Source: Afipia sp. 1NLS2
GTDB taxonomy: Bacteria; Pseudomonadota; Alphaproteobacteria; Rhizobiales; Xanthobacteraceae
Direction: 5' to 3'
NCBI RefSeq assembly: GCF_000178995.1
Contig: NZ_ADVZ01000004.1
Location: 365,413 to 429,412, forward strand
Length of the DNA stretch: 64,000 nt
Positions 16,194-25,067 of the stretch are shown piece by piece (position 1 is the stretch's first letter; each line of letters starts with the position of its first letter). The notes under the pieces were generated by a model that saw nothing but the letters and a program-made list of their open reading frames with translations, made no database searches and was not told where the DNA came from. A program made the translations under genes and the position numbers.

Positions 16194-17270
16194 TTAACCG
16201 TTCAAGCCACGGACAGCCTCTATGACGCCGGATGTAACATCTGCCGTGGTCGCTTTGCCGCCCAGGTCGGGCGTGTGCAGATGTGGGTTGGCTGTGACGC
16301 GCTCGATCGCCTTCATGAGAGCGTCCGCAGCCGGTATTTGACCGAGATGTTCAAGCATCATCGCGGAGCACCATATAGTCCCGAGAGGATTGGCAACGCC
16401 TTTGCCGGTGATGTCGAACGCGGAGCCGTGGATGGGTTCGAACATGGATGGGAAAGTGCGTTCAGGGTTGAGGTTTGCTGTGGGCGCGATGCCAAGTGAT
16501 CCAGCCAACGCTGCAGCGAGATCGGACAGAATATCGGCGTGAAGATTTGTTGCGACGATCGTGTCCAGCGATTCTGGTTGCATCACCATGCGAACTGTCA
16601 TGGCATCAACCAGCATGCGATCCCAGGTTACATCAGGAAATTCTTTCGAAACCTGTAGAGCGATTTCATCCCACATCACCATGGCATGGCGTTGCGCATT
16701 CGACTTGGTTACGACTGTCAGAAGCTTGCGCGGACGAGATTGAGCGAGACGAAATGCGAAACGTATGATGCGCTCGACGCCGATGCGCGTGAACATCGAA
16801 ACGTCAGTGGCGGCTTCGATTGGCAGTCCCTGATGGACACGCCCGCCGACGCCGGCATACTCGCCTTCCGAATTCTCACGAATGATAACCCAATTAAGTT
16901 CTTTTCCGGCGACCTTACGTAGCGGAGATGTAATGCCCGGCAAAATGCGGGTCGGTCTCACATTGGCGTACTGATCGAAAGGCTGGCAAATCGCGATGCG
17001 AAGTCCCCACAACGTGATGTGATCTGGAATTTCCGGATGCCCGGCCGAGCCGAACAATATGGCATCGTGATTTCGAATGAGATCCCGGCCATTCTCCGGC
17101 ATCATCCGGCCATGCTTCTTGTAATATTCTCCACCCCAATCGAAATGGTCGAACGCAAACTTGAACTTACCATCCCACTTTGCGACGGCGTTCAGGACTT
17201 CGACACCTGCGGAGATGACTTCGGTGCCGATGCCGTCACCGGGGATGGCGGCAATATTGTACGTCTTCAT
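16194..17270 (-). CDS. Tartrate/D-malate dehydrogenase-like beta-decarboxylating dehydrogenase
   Basis: 358 aa of the isopropylmalate/isocitrate dehydrogenase superfamily. It has IPGDGIGTEVISAG at the N-terminus, VIIRENSEGEYAGVGGR, VTKSNAQRHAMVMWDE and DAMTVRMVMQPESLDTIVATNLHADILSD, which together resemble the tartrate dehydrogenase/D-malate dehydrogenase branch. These NAD- and Mn-dependent enzymes oxidise 2-hydroxy dicarboxylates and often decarboxylate them. It is the second gene of a short - strand operon, 94 bp after the binding protein. The exact substrate cannot be fixed from sequence. Confidence 0.85.
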   Translation of the reverse strand: MKTYNIAAIPGDGIGTEVISAGVEVLNAVAKWDGKFKFAFDHFDWGGEYYKKHGRMMPENGRDLIRNHDAILFGSAGHPEIPDHITLWGLRIAICQPFDQYANVRPTRILPGITSPLRKVAGKELNWVIIRENSEGEYAGVGGRVHQGLPIEAATDVSMFTRIGVERIIRFAFRLAQSRPRKLLTVVTKSNAQRHAMVMWDEIALQVSKEFPDVTWDRMLVDAMTVRMVMQPESLDTIVATNLHADILSDLAAALAGSLGIAPTANLNPERTFPSMFEPIHGSAFDITGKGVANPLGTIWCSAMMLEHLGQIPAADALMKAIERVTANPHLHTPDLGGKATTADVTSGVIEAVRGLNG

Positions 17271-17364
17271 ATTATTGTTCTTTCATCCGATTGGTATTTT
17301 GTGCGTTTAGCTCTGACCAAACTGACGCGAGGTTTTCGCGCCGGCGATCATGATCAGGGCAACA

Positions 17365-18369
17365 TCAGCTGCCCTTGAGGCTGTGAATTTCGGGAAACCA
17401 GATGTCCTGCCACTTCGTCGGCGCAACTGGAATGCGCTTCACTTTGGCGAGGAATTGCGCAATCGGCAGAGTCTTGTGCGGCTCGATCGTGTTCGTCACC
17501 AGCGGGTCGTTCAAAATGCCCAGAAGAAACTCGACCGTTTCCTGTGTATGAGCCATTCGCTTGTATGTCTCGGCTGCCTTCTTCTTGTCTTTGTTGATAA
17601 TGTCGATCGACTCTTTCAATGCGTCAAAGAAGGCCTGATACGCCTTCGGGTTCTCATTCCTGAATTTGCTGGTGGCCCATATGACATTGAATGTCGCCGG
17701 ACCGCCCAGGATCTCGTAATTATTCAGAACCTTGTGAATTTTGGGGTCGGCAAGTTCTGTGTACTGGAACGGCGGCGAAGAGAAGTGGGCGTTAATGCCG
17801 ATGCCGCCAGACATGAGGGCGGTCATCGCCTCGGGATGCGGCATCGAGACGGTCAGCGAGTCGTACTTGGCAAAATTGGCTTCACCGAATTGTTTGGCGC
17901 ACGCCATCTGCAACAGCAGTGCTTGGGTCGATATTTTCACCGAGGTGACTGCGATCTTGTCCTTCTCTGAAAAATCGGGCAGCTTTTTTACATTCGAATT
18001 TGAGGAAACAAGATCGACCGGCATGTCGTTAAGTGCGGCCACGCCGTGAATGGCTGTTGGCGTGTTGCGCGTTTTTGCCCAGAGCGTCACGAGGTTCGGG
18101 ACACCGCCTGCGCCAAAGTCCAAACCGCCGGACAAAAGCGCATCATTCATGGCGTTCGATCCGCCGAGCGTGACCCATGAGACCTGTATATCATTAAGAC
18201 CAAGAGCGGCCGCGTGTTTTTCGACGAGCTTTTGATCTTCCATGATCATCAGCGGCAAGTAGCTCAAACCATATTGTTTAGAGGCACGAATCTGGTTGGT
18301 TTCAGCCGCGGCAGGCATGAGTGATAGTGCGAGAAGGCAGCCTGCCAATAAGACCTTGAATTTCATCAT
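17365..18369 (-). CDS. Periplasmic substrate-binding protein, paralogue of the one at 3273
   Basis: 334 aa. Start chosen at 18369 because GGAGGGA lies six bases upstream; ATGs at 18375 and 18366 are alternatives. A signal peptide (hydrophobic run about 5-20, cut near PAAAET) precedes an SsuA/NMT1-like fold. Motifs shared with the region 1 protein include KQYGLSYLPLMIM, KLVEKH, AMNDALLSGGLDF and a PTKWQDIWFP C-terminus. No cognate ABC permease or ATPase is in the window. It is divergent from the GntR gene with an operator between, and upstream of the dehydrogenase, so it probably captures that enzyme's substrate. Confidence 0.88.
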   Translation of the reverse strand: MMKFKVLLAGCLLALSLMPAAAETNQIRASKQYGLSYLPLMIMEDQKLVEKHAAALGLNDIQVSWVTLGGSNAMNDALLSGGLDFGAGGVPNLVTLWAKTRNTPTAIHGVAALNDMPVDLVSSNSNVKKLPDFSEKDKIAVTSVKISTQALLLQMACAKQFGEANFAKYDSLTVSMPHPEAMTALMSGGIGINAHFSSPPFQYTELADPKIHKVLNNYEILGGPATFNVIWATSKFRNENPKAYQAFFDALKESIDIINKDKKKAAETYKRMAHTQETVEFLLGILNDPLVTNTIEPHKTLPIAQFLAKVKRIPVAPTKWQDIWFPEIHSLKGS

Positions 18370-18427
18370 GATCATTCCCTCCTGGTTCCCTGTGGAGCAG
18401 TGCCCGTCTTCTTTGCTCTTGCTTTTA

Positions 18428-18449
18428 TTGTATGCAAGAATGCATACAA
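18428..18449. promoter_or_regulatory. Palindromic operator, likely for the GntR regulator
   Basis: A perfect 9-bp inverted repeat: TTGTATGCA, four bases, TGCATACAA. The half-site contains the TTGTAT/ATACAA pattern typical of FadR/VanR-type GntR operators. It lies in the divergent gap, 59 bp from the start of the binding-protein gene and 75 bp from the GntR start, well placed to repress both. Confidence 0.7.
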
Positions 18450-18523
18450 GCCTGACGGCGAGTTGTTCGATTGTCAACTGGCGGCATAATGCAGGGGACA
18501 TCTCCCAAGTTAGAGGAAAGGTA

Positions 18524-19291
18524 GTGCCGTTGACCGCCTTGATTTTGAAAAGCCACCCGGCACCCGGCACGGCTCCCAAGGCTTCCTTGGTGGAAAGCGC
18601 CTATGTCGCGCTTAAGGCCGCGATCTTGAGTAATACATTCCCGCCGGGCTATCAGGCCGCGGAGAGCGACGTCGCGTCTCAACTCGGGATGAGTCGCACT
18701 CCTGTGCACGAAGCCGCAATCCGTTTGCAGGCCGAGGGGCTTGTGGCGGTTCAACCGCGAAAGGGAATTCTTGTCTGCGCAATCTCCTCTTCCGATATTC
18801 GAGAAATCTATGAACTCACCATCGCGCTGGAGGGGATGGCGGCCGAGGTTCTGGCATTGCAAACCCCTTCTGCAACCAAGACCAAGATCCTTGATCGGCT
18901 GAGCGCGGAAACGAGATCCATGGAAACGGCGCTCAAGACGGACGACCTTGACCGGTGGGCTGCCGCCGATGATCAATTCCATAGAATCTTGACAGGAGAA
19001 TGCGGCAATAGCCGCCTGGCGCGGATGGCGGGCACAATTCGTGACCAGACCCATCGGACAAGACTACTCACGTTGCGCCTCAGGCCGAAGCCATCAAACG
19101 CGGCGACCGAGCACCGCGCCATCATTGAAGCGATCCGCACTGGCCACGCGCGTGCCGCGTCTGAGAATGCTGCCGAACATCGACGCCGTGCGAGTCAAAT
19201 CATGATCCCGCTGCTCAAAAAGCTAAACCCGTTCGAGCCGCCATCTGCCGACCTAAATCCGGATAAGAACCGGAAGTCGGCGCGCAAATGA
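18524..19291 (+). CDS. GntR-family transcriptional regulator (FCD domain)
   Basis: 255 aa from GTG 18524, which follows AGAGGAAAG; the longer frame reads back through the divergent promoter and is rejected. The winged helix has LKAAILSNTFPPGYQAAESDVASQLGMSRTPVHEAAIRLQAEGLV. An FCD-type effector domain follows (EIYELTIALEGMAAE, then DDQFHRILTGECGNSRL, then EHRAIIEAIRTGHA), which usually binds an organic acid through a metal. It is divergent from the binding-protein/dehydrogenase operon and very likely controls it through the palindrome at 18428. Confidence 0.9.
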   Translation: MPLTALILKSHPAPGTAPKASLVESAYVALKAAILSNTFPPGYQAAESDVASQLGMSRTPVHEAAIRLQAEGLVAVQPRKGILVCAISSSDIREIYELTIALEGMAAEVLALQTPSATKTKILDRLSAETRSMETALKTDDLDRWAAADDQFHRILTGECGNSRLARMAGTIRDQTHRTRLLTLRLRPKPSNAATEHRAIIEAIRTGHARAASENAAEHRRRASQIMIPLLKKLNPFEPPSADLNPDKNRKSARK

Positions 19292-19313
19292 TGGACCAGG
19301 ACAGAGAGTCGCT

Positions 19314-19352
19314 ATCCAGCGCAACAGCTTCGGCGAAGCGGTTGCGCTGGAT
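19314..19352. repeat. Nested palindromic hairpin
   Basis: A 12-bp perfect inverted repeat (ATCCAGCGCAAC, GTTGCGCTGGAT) encloses a second hairpin (GCTTC-GGC-GAAGC). Nearly all 39 bases pair. It sits between the convergent GntR and nrdB genes. There is no T-run on either side, so it is not a textbook intrinsic terminator; it may be a REP-like palindrome or a 3'-end stabiliser. Confidence 0.7.
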
Positions 19353-19449
19353 ACAAGCGCGGTAGCGGGAGAATGGGCCAGCGCGGCGATGCAATGGCCG
19401 AGCCAGGCAATCTTTTTTGTTTCCGCAAGTGAACCCACTTGCAGGTACT

Positions 19450-20571
19450 TCATTCCCAGCTCAGCGCGCCGCCGTTCTGATACTCGATCACGCGCGTCTC
19501 AAAGAAGTTCTTTTCCTTCTTGAGGTCCATCGCTTCCGACATCCACGGAAAAGGATTCTCCGTTTCAGGGAATACCGGCGTGAGGCCGATCTGCGCGCAA
19601 CGCCGGTTGGCGATGAAGTGCATGTATTGCTCGCACAACGCAGCGTTCAGCCCGAGGAAGCCGCGCGGCATGGTGTCCCGGCCATAGGCGGCTTCCAGTT
19701 CGGCGGCATCGCGGATCATGCCGCGCACATCTTCCTGGAACGCCTTGGTCCACAGATGCTGGTTTTCCAGCTTGATCTGATTGATGACGTCGATGCCGAA
19801 ATTAAGGTGAATGCTCTCGTCGCGCAGGATGTACTGGTACTGCTCGGCGATGCCGACCATCTTGTTGCGACGTCCGAGCGAGAGAATTTGCGCGAAGCCG
19901 GTGTAGAACCACATGCCCTCGAACACGACATAAAAGGCGACGAGATCGCGCAGGAATGATTGATCGGCCTCCTGCGTGCCGGTGGAGAAATCCGGATTGT
20001 CGAGATTTTGGGTGTGCTTGAGCGCCCATGCTGCCTTGTCGGTGATCGACGGTACCTCGCGGTACATGTTGAACAGCTCGCCCTCGTCGAGGCCGAGACT
20101 TTCGACGATGTACTGGAAGGTGTGGGTGTGCACGGCTTCCTCGAACGCCTGACGTAACAGATATTGCCGGCATTCGGGGTTTGTGAGGTGCCGATAGATC
20201 GCCAGCACGATGTTGTTGGCGACGAGGCTCTCGGACGCTGCGAAGAACCCGAGGTTGCGCTTGATGGCGCGGCGCTCGTCGTCGGTGAGGCCGTCGCGGG
20301 ACTTCCACAGCGCGATGTCGGCCTGCATCGAGACTTCGGTCGGCATCCAGTGGTTGTTGCAGCCTGCGAGATATTTCTCCCACGCCCATTTGTATTTCAA
20401 CGGTAACAGCTGATTGACGTCGGCGCGGCAGTTGATCATCCGCTTTTCGTCAACCGAGACGCGGCCGCCTGAGCGGTCGATCGCGCCGAGGCCGGTTTGT
20501 TCTAATGGCTGTTCGGCGTTGAACATGACGGCGGGCGAAGGTGCGGTTGTGGAATCTGACCAGTCGAGCAT
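19450..20571 (-). CDS. nrdB: Ribonucleotide reductase R2 subunit, class Ic-like
   Basis: 373 aa ferritin-like R2 protein that makes the radical initiator for NrdA. Metal ligands read as Glu114 (in [10 protein letters not shown]), Glu145 and His148 (in [10 protein letters not shown]), and later Glu residues with His in FEGMWF and LRDESIH. The residue four after His148, which is the radical Tyr in E. coli-type R2, is Phe152, and the first ligand is Glu instead of Asp. This is the pattern of the Mn/Fe class Ic R2 of Chlamydia. The C-terminus ends [10 protein letters not shown], the tail that docks into R1. It lies 20 bp downstream of nrdA in the same operon. Confidence 0.92.
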   Translation of the reverse strand: MLDWSDSTTAPSPAVMFNAEQPLEQTGLGAIDRSGGRVSVDEKRMINCRADVNQLLPLKYKWAWEKYLAGCNNHWMPTEVSMQADIALWKSRDGLTDDERRAIKRNLGFFAASESLVANNIVLAIYRHLTNPECRQYLLRQAFEEAVHTHTFQYIVESLGLDEGELFNMYREVPSITDKAAWALKHTQNLDNPDFSTGTQEADQSFLRDLVAFYVVFEGMWFYTGFAQILSLGRRNKMVGIAEQYQYILRDESIHLNFGIDVINQIKLENQHLWTKAFQEDVRGMIRDAAELEAAYGRDTMPRGFLGLNAALCEQYMHFIANRRCAQIGLTPVFPETENPFPWMSEAMDLKKEKNFFETRVIEYQNGGALSWE

Positions 20572-20591
20572 GGTGGTGTCCTTTCTTGTTC

Positions 20592-23495
20592 TTATTGGCA
20601 GGCTTCGCAGTCGGGATTGTCGATCGAGCAGGCCTTGACGCCATCAAGGTCGGGCGCCGTGGCATTCGGAACGATAATCGGCGCATGGGCGAGCATCCCC
20701 GACGCGGAGACCGCGTTGAGCTTGCCGTCGGTACCTTTCAGTGTCGACTTCTCGACATGGGTGGCGCTGCGCGAACGCAGGTAATAGGTGGTCTTCAGGC
20801 CGAGCTGCCACGCGAGGCGATAAAGCTGGTCGAGCTTCTTGCCCGACGGATTGGCGATGTAGAGATTGAGCGATTGTGCCTGATCGATCCATTTCTGCCG
20901 CCGCGCGGCGGATTCGATCAGCCATGAGGTGTCGACCTCGAATGCGGTCGCATACAGTGCCTTGAGATCGTCCGGCACCCGGTCGATCTGACCAACGCTA
21001 CCATCGAAATATTTCAGGTCGGACACCATCACCTCATCCCACAGGCCGCGCGACTTGAGGTCACGCACGAGGTGCTCGTTCACCACGGTGAAGTCGCCCG
21101 ACATGTTCGATTTGACGAACAGGTTCTGGTAGGACGGCTCGATCGACTGCGCCACGCCGCAGATGTTGGAGATCGTCGCCGTCGGCGCAATCGCCATCAC
21201 GTTGGAATTGCGCATGCCATCCTTGCGCACGCGCTCGCGCAGGCCCGTCCAGTCGAGCGTCATAGACGCATTGAGCGCCGTGCCGTCGCGTGATTTCGAC
21301 AGGACCGCAACGGAGTCGATCGGCAAAATGCCCTGCGACCACAGTGAACCGTCGAAGGACGGATAGCGCCCGCGCTCAACGGCAAGATCGGCGGACGCAG
21401 AAATCGCGTGATAGCTGATGATTTCCATGCTCGCGTCGGCGAAGGCGACGGCTGCTTCGGACGCAATCGGAATGCGCTGGACATGCAGCGCGTCCTGGAA
21501 GCCCATCAGGCCGAGCCCGACCGGGCGGTGCTTCAGGTTGGAGCGACGCGCCTCGGGGATGGTGTAGAAGTTGATGTCGATCACATTATCAAGCATCCGC
21601 ACGGCGGTCGTAATCGTACGCTTCAGCTTGTTCTGATCGAGTCCTTCGCGGGTAGTGTGGTTCAAGAGGTTGATCGAGCCAAGGTTGCACACGGCGACTT
21701 CATCGGCCGAGGTGTTGAGCGTGATCTCGGTGCACAGGTTCGAGGAGTGTACGACGCCGACATGCTGCTGCGGCGAACGCAGGTTGCATGGATCCTTGAA
21801 CGTGATCCACGGATGCCCGGTTTCGAACAGCATGGTCAGCATGCGCCGCCACAAATCGGTGGCGCGAACCTGCTTGAACACGCGCATTTCGCCGCGCGCG
21901 GCCTTCGCCTCGTAGGCTTCATAAGCCGCCTTGAAGCGAGGGCCGTAAAGGTCGTGCAGCTCCGGCGTTTCATCCGGCGAGAACAGTGTCCACTCACCAT
22001 CCTGCTCGACGCGTTGCATGAACAGGTCGGGTACCCAGTTCGCGGTGTTCATGTCGTGAGTGCGGCGGCGGTCGTCGCCGGTGTTCTTGCGCAGGTCGAG
22101 GAATTCCTCAATGTCGATGTGCCATGTCTCGAGATAGGCGCAGACCGCGCCCTTTCGCTTGCCGCCCTGGTTGACGGCGATCGCGGTGTCATTGGCGACT
22201 TTCAGGAACGGCACCACGCCCTGGCTTTCGCCATTGGTGCCCTTGATGTGGGCACCAAGACCCCGCACCGGGGTCCAGTCGTTGCCGAGTCCGCCGGAAT
22301 ATTTCGCCAGCAGCGCGTTGTCCTTCACCGCCTTGAAGATGCCGTCGAGATCGTCGGCGACGGTGGTGAGGAAGCAGCTTGAGAGTTGCGGCCGCAGCGT
22401 GCCGGAATTGAACAGCGTCGGTGTCGAGGCCATAAAATCAAACGACGACAACAGATTATAGAATTCGATCGCGCGTCCCTCGCGATCGATCTCGCGCATA
22501 GCAAGCCCCATCGCCACGCGCATGAAGAACGCCTGCGGCAGCTCGATGCGCGCGCCATGAACGTGCAGGAAATAGCGGTCATAAAGCGTCTGCAAGCCGA
22601 GAAACTGGAACAGCATGTCGCGCTCGGGCTTCAGCGCGCTGGCGAGCCGGGCGAGATCGTGCCGACCCAATTCTGGGTCGAGCAATTCGGCCTCGATGCC
22701 GGTCTTGATGTAGGCCGGGAAATATTCGGCATAGCGCGTCGCCATGTCGGATTGAGATGCGCTGGTCGGTGTGCCGTGCACGAAGCTCAGAACCTCGCTG
22801 CGCAGCTTGTCGAGCAGCAGGCGCGCGCTGACATAGGCGTAGTTCGGCTCCTGTTCGACCAGCGTGCGCGCCGCCATGATGGAGGCGAGCGCGAGTTCAT
22901 CCTGGCTGATGCCGTCGTAAAGATTCCTGCGGGCCTCGGCGAGCACCGGCGCAGGATCGACGGCGTCGAGCCCTTCGCAAGCTTCGCGGATGATGAGCTC
23001 GAACCGCTTGAGGTCGAGCGGCACGCGAGCGCCGTTCGCAAGCGTCATCTGCAGCGTCGGCTCGTTCGATGAAACGGTTGTGCTGGCCCTGTCCGCCGCA
23101 CGCTCGCGGGCGCGCTCCTCGCGATAAAGCACATAGGCTCGCGCGACCTTGTGGTGCTCGCTGCGCATCAATGCGAGCTCGACCTGATCCTGCACGTCCT
23201 CGATATGGAAGGTGCGGCCTTCGCCGAGACGGCGGGTGAGGGTGCCGACGACCTCTTGAGTGAGTTGCTCCACCGCCTCATGCACGCGGCGGGAGGCGGC
23301 TGCGGTGTGTCCTTCGACCGCGAGAAACGCCTTCGTCATCGCAATCGAAATCTTGGAGGGATCGAAGCGCGACACCGTGCCGTTGCGGCGGATGATCTGC
23401 ATCGCCGGCTCGCTTGGCGAGGGCGCGAGGGAATCGAGGCTCAACTGGATGAGCGGTGCTTTTTCAGTTTTGGCGGTCTGCAGGTTCAACGACAT
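20592..23495 (-). CDS. nrdA: Ribonucleoside-diphosphate reductase alpha subunit
   Basis: 967 aa from ATG 23495; a longer upstream frame runs through the riboswitch and is rejected. An ATP-cone sits near the N-terminus ([25 protein letters not shown] in outline). Catalytic features include the Cys in SSCFLTT, NLCTEI with the thiyl-radical Cys, [10 protein letters not shown], and the C-terminal redox pair in PDCEACQ. It reduces ribonucleoside diphosphates with the radical generated by NrdB. A cobalamin riboswitch lies about 110 bp upstream, so expression should fall when B12 is available, when a B12-dependent class II enzyme encoded elsewhere could take over. Confidence 0.95.
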   Translation of the reverse strand: MSLNLQTAKTEKAPLIQLSLDSLAPSPSEPAMQIIRRNGTVSRFDPSKISIAMTKAFLAVEGHTAAASRRVHEAVEQLTQEVVGTLTRRLGEGRTFHIEDVQDQVELALMRSEHHKVARAYVLYREERARERAADRASTTVSSNEPTLQMTLANGARVPLDLKRFELIIREACEGLDAVDPAPVLAEARRNLYDGISQDELALASIMAARTLVEQEPNYAYVSARLLLDKLRSEVLSFVHGTPTSASQSDMATRYAEYFPAYIKTGIEAELLDPELGRHDLARLASALKPERDMLFQFLGLQTLYDRYFLHVHGARIELPQAFFMRVAMGLAMREIDREGRAIEFYNLLSSFDFMASTPTLFNSGTLRPQLSSCFLTTVADDLDGIFKAVKDNALLAKYSGGLGNDWTPVRGLGAHIKGTNGESQGVVPFLKVANDTAIAVNQGGKRKGAVCAYLETWHIDIEEFLDLRKNTGDDRRRTHDMNTANWVPDLFMQRVEQDGEWTLFSPDETPELHDLYGPRFKAAYEAYEAKAARGEMRVFKQVRATDLWRRMLTMLFETGHPWITFKDPCNLRSPQQHVGVVHSSNLCTEITLNTSADEVAVCNLGSINLLNHTTREGLDQNKLKRTITTAVRMLDNVIDINFYTIPEARRSNLKHRPVGLGLMGFQDALHVQRIPIASEAAVAFADASMEIISYHAISASADLAVERGRYPSFDGSLWSQGILPIDSVAVLSKSRDGTALNASMTLDWTGLRERVRKDGMRNSNVMAIAPTATISNICGVAQSIEPSYQNLFVKSNMSGDFTVVNEHLVRDLKSRGLWDEVMVSDLKYFDGSVGQIDRVPDDLKALYATAFEVDTSWLIESAARRQKWIDQAQSLNLYIANPSGKKLDQLYRLAWQLGLKTTYYLRSRSATHVEKSTLKGTDGKLNAVSASGMLAHAPIIVPNATAPDLDGVKACSIDNPDCEACQ

Positions 23496-23575
23496 CGACA
23501 AGCCCCGTGATGCGGATTTCAGAAGGCGGGGGTCGAAGGCGCTTGAGCGTTCGGCGGACAGCCGATTGCTGGCGA

Positions 23576-23598
23576 CCGCCGGACACCCCGTCCGTGGA
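23576..23598 (-). promoter_or_regulatory. Leader element shared with the metE leader (nrdA copy)
   Basis: A 23-nt stretch on the - strand starting TCCACGGACGGGGTG and ending TCCGGCGG, 17 nt after the B12 box. The same element with two changes lies after the metE B12 box (24961-24983). It contains GGAC-GGGGT-GTCC, which can form a short hairpin, and GGTGTC, which is complementary to GACACC just after the riboswitch core. It is probably part of the expression platform. Confidence 0.55.
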
Positions 23599-23604
23599 CG
23601 TTTT

Positions 23605-23790
23605 TTCGGTGTCGCGGCAGGTCTCCTGGCTTGCAGGTCGTAGCGGCTTCTTGTCTTCCCGGCCGAGGCCAGTGACGTAATGGCGAAGCAGCTCGCTGCT
23701 GACAGTTGCGGGGGCAGCGCCGGATTTCCGCGAAACGTGCGGTTCACCGGCTTCCCTCTTAGCCCACTAGATTTTGAGGTCTAGCAGGAC
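23605..23790 (-). ncRNA. Cobalamin riboswitch upstream of nrdA
   Basis: Read on the - strand, the leader has AAGAGGGAAGCCGGTGAA, then TCCGGCGCTGCCCCCGCAACTGT, and then the B12 box AAGCCAGGAGACCTGCC (plus-strand 23616-23632). These are the invariant blocks of the cobalamin aptamer in the correct order and spacing. It should turn nrdAB off when adenosylcobalamin is bound. The outer ends are approximate because the closing helix is weakly conserved. Confidence 0.95.
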
Positions 23791-24045
23791 CGTGACATCT
23801 ACATGTGGTGATCTTTGACCGAAAGAGTCAAGAAAACTTTAAAATGCTCCCCGCTATCCCCGGAAGCCGCCGTGGCGCGGTGAAAACCTCAAGCCTTTCA
23901 GCGCTTGGCAGACTGCTGCGATTCTGGTTCTGCGGCCAAGGCCATTCGGCAACGATGGCTGTTCCATCCAGATGGCCGAATCGGCCTGCGCTTTACGGAT
24001 GCGGACACTCTCATTAGATAGAGCCTTCGACAGGCGAGCCACGCG

Positions 24046-24714
24046 ATGAATGATTTCGTTCGACCGATCCTCAATCCACCGGGTGGGCAGAAGAAGGTTC
24101 TGCTGCATTCGTGCTGTGCGCCGTGCTCGGGCGAGGTGATGGAGGCGATGCTCGCTTCCGGCGTCGATTACACCATCTTCTTCTACAACCCGAACATTCA
24201 TCCCGAGCGCGAATATCTGTTGCGCAAGGATGAGAACGTGCGTTTTGCCGAAAAGCACGGCGTCGGCTTCATCGATGCCGACTACGACAAGGACAACTGG
24301 TTCGCGCGGGCCAAGGGCATGGAGTGGGAGCCGGAGCGCGGTGCCCGCTGCACCATGTGCTTCGACATGCGATTCGAGCGCACCGCGCTGTATGCGCATG
24401 AACATGGCTTTCCAGTCATCACCAGTTCGCTCGGCATCTCGCGCTGGAAGAACATGGCGCAGATCAACGACTGCGGAAAACGCGCGGCCGCGAAATACGA
24501 CGGCGTCGTGTATTGGGATTACAACTGGCGCAAGGGCGGCGGTTCGGCCCGCATGATCGACATCAGCAAGCGCGAGGAATTCTACCAGCAGGAATATTGC
24601 GGCTGCGTGTATTCGCTGCGCGATACCAATGCCCACCGCCGGGCCTGCGGGCGGGAGCCGATCGAGCTTGGCGTCAAGTTCTATGGGCAGAATTCCACCG
24701 AGGGCGAGCGATAA
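24046..24714 (+). CDS. queH: Epoxyqueuosine reductase QueH
   Basis: 222 aa of the DUF208/QueH family. Cys residues expected to hold the cluster and act in catalysis are present: [12 protein letters not shown] (Cys23, Cys24, Cys27), RCTMCFDMR (Cys102, Cys105) and EYCGCVYS (Cys185, Cys187). QueH performs the last step of queuosine synthesis in tRNA and is the cobalamin-independent replacement for QueG. It stands alone on the + strand between the two cobalamin riboswitch genes; its own 250-bp leader shows no B12 box. Confidence 0.92.
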   Translation: MNDFVRPILNPPGGQKKVLLHSCCAPCSGEVMEAMLASGVDYTIFFYNPNIHPEREYLLRKDENVRFAEKHGVGFIDADYDKDNWFARAKGMEWEPERGARCTMCFDMRFERTALYAHEHGFPVITSSLGISRWKNMAQINDCGKRAAAKYDGVVYWDYNWRKGGGSARMIDISKREEFYQQEYCGCVYSLRDTNAHRRACGREPIELGVKFYGQNSTEGER

Positions 24715-24767
24715 TCCCACCCTCCGTGCGTTGACTGATTTTTTCTCCACGCCATATTTCAACCCGT

Positions 24768-24958
24768 CGAGGTCTTCGTCATCGCGTTGATGCGAAGCTA
24801 AGAGGGAAGCCGGTGAAGCATTGATGCGCTTAATCCGGCGCTGCCCCCGCAACTGTGAGCGGCGAGCCTGCATCCATTCGTGTCACTGAGGCGTCTCGCT
24901 TTGGGAAGACGGATGTGGGCCGCGACCCGTAAGCCAGGAGACCTGCCGCGACGAGATG
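24768..24958 (+). ncRNA. Cobalamin riboswitch upstream of metE
   Basis: The leader has AAGAGGGAAGCCGGTGAA, then TCCGGCGCTGCCCCCGCAACTGT, and the B12 box AAGCCAGGAGACCTGCC at 24931-24947. The blocks are nearly identical to those of the nrdA leader. It lies between queH and metE and is expected to repress the cobalamin-independent methionine synthase when B12 is present. Outer ends are approximate. Confidence 0.95.
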
Positions 24959-24960
24959 TT

Positions 24961-24983
24961 TCCACGGGCGGGGTGTCCGGTGG
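24961..24983 (+). promoter_or_regulatory. Leader element shared with the nrdA leader (metE copy)
   Basis: A 23-nt stretch starting TCCACGGGCGGGGTG and ending TCCGGTGG, 13 nt after the B12 box. It matches 21 of 23 bases of the element at 23576-23598 in the nrdA leader. Probable expression platform, 84 bp before the metE start. Confidence 0.55.
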
Positions 24984-25067
24984 GCGTAGTCCTTGAGGTG
25001 CCTGCGCGCCTCGGTAGGTCAGCGCGCGCTTTCACCCCGCCGTTTCTCGTATTTCGGGGTCGAAGCC

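Noticed and set aside
21408..22382. Long + strand open frame inside nrdA
   Set aside because: It is antisense to well-conserved NrdA sequence and its product has no domain; high GC leaves such frames open.
23496..23747. N-terminal extension of NrdA
   Set aside because: It would translate the cobalamin riboswitch; ATG 23495 begins the conserved protein.
23800..24045. Third cobalamin riboswitch before queH
   Set aside because: No B12 box or CCCGCAACTG-type block is present in this leader.
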